Below the pieces are notes generated by a model. It was not told the origin of the DNA. It saw only the letters and a list, made by a program, of their open reading frames with translations, and ran no database searches. Below, one piece after another: positions 6,011-6,917 of a stretch of DNA of 6,917 nucleotides; within the stretch, counting starts at the first letter, position 1, and each line of letters begins with the position of its first letter. Position numbers and translations under genes: made by a program. The stretch comes from CAZGXM01 sp964529795 (lineage in GTDB: Bacteria; Bacillota; JADQBR01), in NCBI GenBank assembly GCA_964529795.1, contig CAZGXM010000093.1, positions 1 to 6,917 of the forward strand, read 5' to 3'.

Positions 6011-6784
6011 TTAGGCGCCCCAACCAAGTATTTCAAACAATCCCAGCAGTTTGGCCGCCATTAGGGTCACGGCAATTACCAGGAAGACGCGTATCCATTT
6101 ATCACCCCTGGAAACAGCGAAATTGCTGCCCAGCCAACCGCCCAGGCCGTTACCCACCGCCAGGGTCAGGCCCAGCACCCAGTCCACCTGGCCGCTGTAA
6201 ACAAATATGGCCAATGAGGAGAGCATGTAGATCGCTACCACGAAGACCTTGATGCTGTTGATTCTCACCAGCGACATGCCGGTAATGACCGTCAGGCTGG
6301 CAATGATGATAAAGCCCACCCCCGCCTGAATAAAGCCGCCGTAAATGCCCACAAAGAAAAAAGTAATCACGGCAGCAAGCTTCCGCTTGCTGCTCAAGTT
6401 TCCCCCCGCCCCCGCAAGTTTTTTCTGCGGCTGCCAGAGGATCAGGCCCAGTACCAGCAGCATCACCACGGCCAGGATTTTGTTAAAAATTCTATCCGGC
6501 AGGGAAATGGCCAGGTTGGCGCCGAGGACGGACCCCAGCACGGCGGGAATCCCCAGCATTAAGCTCAGCTTCCAGTCAAAAAAACCCTTGCGGCGAAAGT
6601 TGGTAACAGCTACAATGTTCTGCGCCATCAGGGCAATGCGGTTGGTGCCGTTGGCCATGGCGGACGGGAGCCCCAAAAAAATCAATACCGGCATGGTTAA
6701 CAGTGAACCACCGCCGGCCAGGGTGTTGAGGAATCCTGCGGCAATTCCGGTGACGAGAATCAGGGCAATCTGTTCTACAGGCAT
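6011..6784 (-). CDS. TauE/SafE-family sulfite/anion permease-like membrane protein
   Basis: A 257-residue, very hydrophobic inner-membrane protein with about eight membrane segments and few charged residues outside short loops. The family's internal duplication is visible: GFLNTLAGGGSLLTMPVL with downstream AMANGTNR at about 17-49, and GIYGGFIQAGVGF with downstream RINSIK at about 146-179. The loop at about 119-136 is basic and glycine-rich, consistent with a cytoplasmic link between the halves. Members of this family (formerly DUF81) export or import sulfite, sulfoacetate, taurine-derived or other small organic anions; the substrate here cannot be told. Three starts are in frame: TTG 6811, ATG 6793 and ATG 6784. 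AAAAGGAGA (complement of 6795-6803) is 1 base from 6793 but 10 from 6784, so 6784 is chosen. The gene converges on glnS and has its own promoter. The stop is TAA at 6011-6013. Confidence 0.9.
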   Translation of the reverse strand: MPVEQIALILVTGIAAGFLNTLAGGGSLLTMPVLIFLGLPSAMANGTNRIALMAQNIVAVTNFRRKGFFDWKLSLMLGIPAVLGSVLGANLAISLPDRIFNKILAVVMLLVLGLILWQPQKKLAGAGGNLSSKRKLAAVITFFFVGIYGGFIQAGVGFIIIASLTVITGMSLVRINSIKVFVVAIYMLSSLAIFVYSGQVDWVLGLTLAVGNGLGGWLGSNFAVSRGDKWIRVFLVIAVTLMAAKLLGLFEILGWGA

Positions 6785-6829
6785 TACGGGCATGTCTCCT
6801 TTTCCTAGCAAGTTTCCTTGGTAGTTACC

Positions 6830-6838
6830 ATCATAACA
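6830..6838 (-). promoter_or_regulatory. Extended -10 promoter for the TauE/SafE gene
   Basis: Read on the minus strand, TG-T-TATGAT (6838 down to 6830) is an extended -10 element with 5 of 6 matches to TATAAT. The hexamer 17 bases upstream is a poor -35, as is typical for extended -10 promoters. Transcription would start near 6823, leaving a leader of about 39 nt that holds the AAAAGGAGA ribosome site. This fits the later ATG at 6784 as start. Confidence 0.45.
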
Positions 6839-6913
6839 TATTGCTTACTGGTGCGCATTGTTTTTCCAAGTGTTTTTATGAACATAAAGGGACAAGATTT
6901 GAGAGGAAAAAGG

Positions 6914-6917
6914 ATGG
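6914..6917 (+). CDS. Possible start codon of a divergent gene cut off by the window end
   Basis: The window ends with a purine-rich run, AGAGG at 6902-6906, placed 7 bases before ATG at 6914-6916. This looks like a ribosome site and start codon for a plus-strand gene divergent from the TauE/SafE gene. Only one codon and one further base are visible, so nothing can be said of the product. The region 6839-6901 is AT-rich and would have to hold its promoter, but no well-spaced -35/-10 pair stands out. Confidence 0.25.

Noticed and set aside
6345..6824. 159-codon plus-strand open frame
   Set aside because: Opposite the TauE/SafE gene; the Pro/Ala/Arg-rich product is typical of the antisense of a GC-rich membrane-protein gene.
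6858..6886. TTGTTT with TATGAA or AACATA as a promoter for the divergent gene
   Set aside because: Spacing is 13 for the better -10, and the 17-spaced hexamer is a poor match.

Overview
The window looks like chromosomal DNA of a low-to-moderate-GC Firmicute, most likely a clostridial or Peptococcaceae-type anaerobe. The reasons are strong GGAGG-type ribosome sites before most genes, many intrinsic terminators, a Bacillus/Clostridium-like cold-shock protein, a CshA-type DEAD-box helicase, and a stand-alone RQC-like DNA-binding protein of a type I associate with Firmicutes. The genus call is inference from memory of these families; no search was run. There are no RNA genes, CRISPR arrays, insertion sequences or phage genes that I can see.

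Layout from left to right: the C-terminal end of an unrecognised protein (1-120, +); an RQC-minor-1-like winged-helix protein (148-765, +); a sigma-A-type promoter (856-884) with a leader of about 118 nt in front of a cold-shock protein gene (1009-1206, +); an intrinsic terminator (1234-1273); a CshA-like DEAD-box RNA helicase starting at TTG (1321-2775, +); a hairpin-rich gap with a clear terminator (2899-2933); a ketopantoate-reductase-family protein (2978-3925, +); a very GC-rich terminator (3972-3995) and a gap with three small hairpins; glutaminyl-tRNA synthetase glnS (4177-5928, +); a terminator (5946-5984); and a convergent TauE/SafE-family membrane protein (6011-6784, -) with its own extended -10 promoter. 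The last bases may hold the start of a divergent plus-strand gene.

The genes do not form one pathway. The one clear functional pairing is the cold-shock protein followed by the DEAD-box helicase. Both are RNA-remodelling proteins used in cold adaptation, and the helicase has no convincing promoter of its own, so it is probably expressed by read-through of the intervening terminator. The most interesting untranslated structure is in the cold-shock leader, where GGCCTC at 925-930 is a perfect complement of GAGGCC at 997-1002. That segment contains most of the Shine-Dalgarno site, and the helix can extend to 9 bp.

Base composition changes across the window. Sampled 60-base lines hold 16-17 G+C at 301-360 and 541-600, 28 at 1741-1800, 33 at 4741-4800 and 35 at 6421-6480. 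The left edge is therefore much more AT-rich than the right. I found no convincing novel multi-gene system; most of the window is core housekeeping content.
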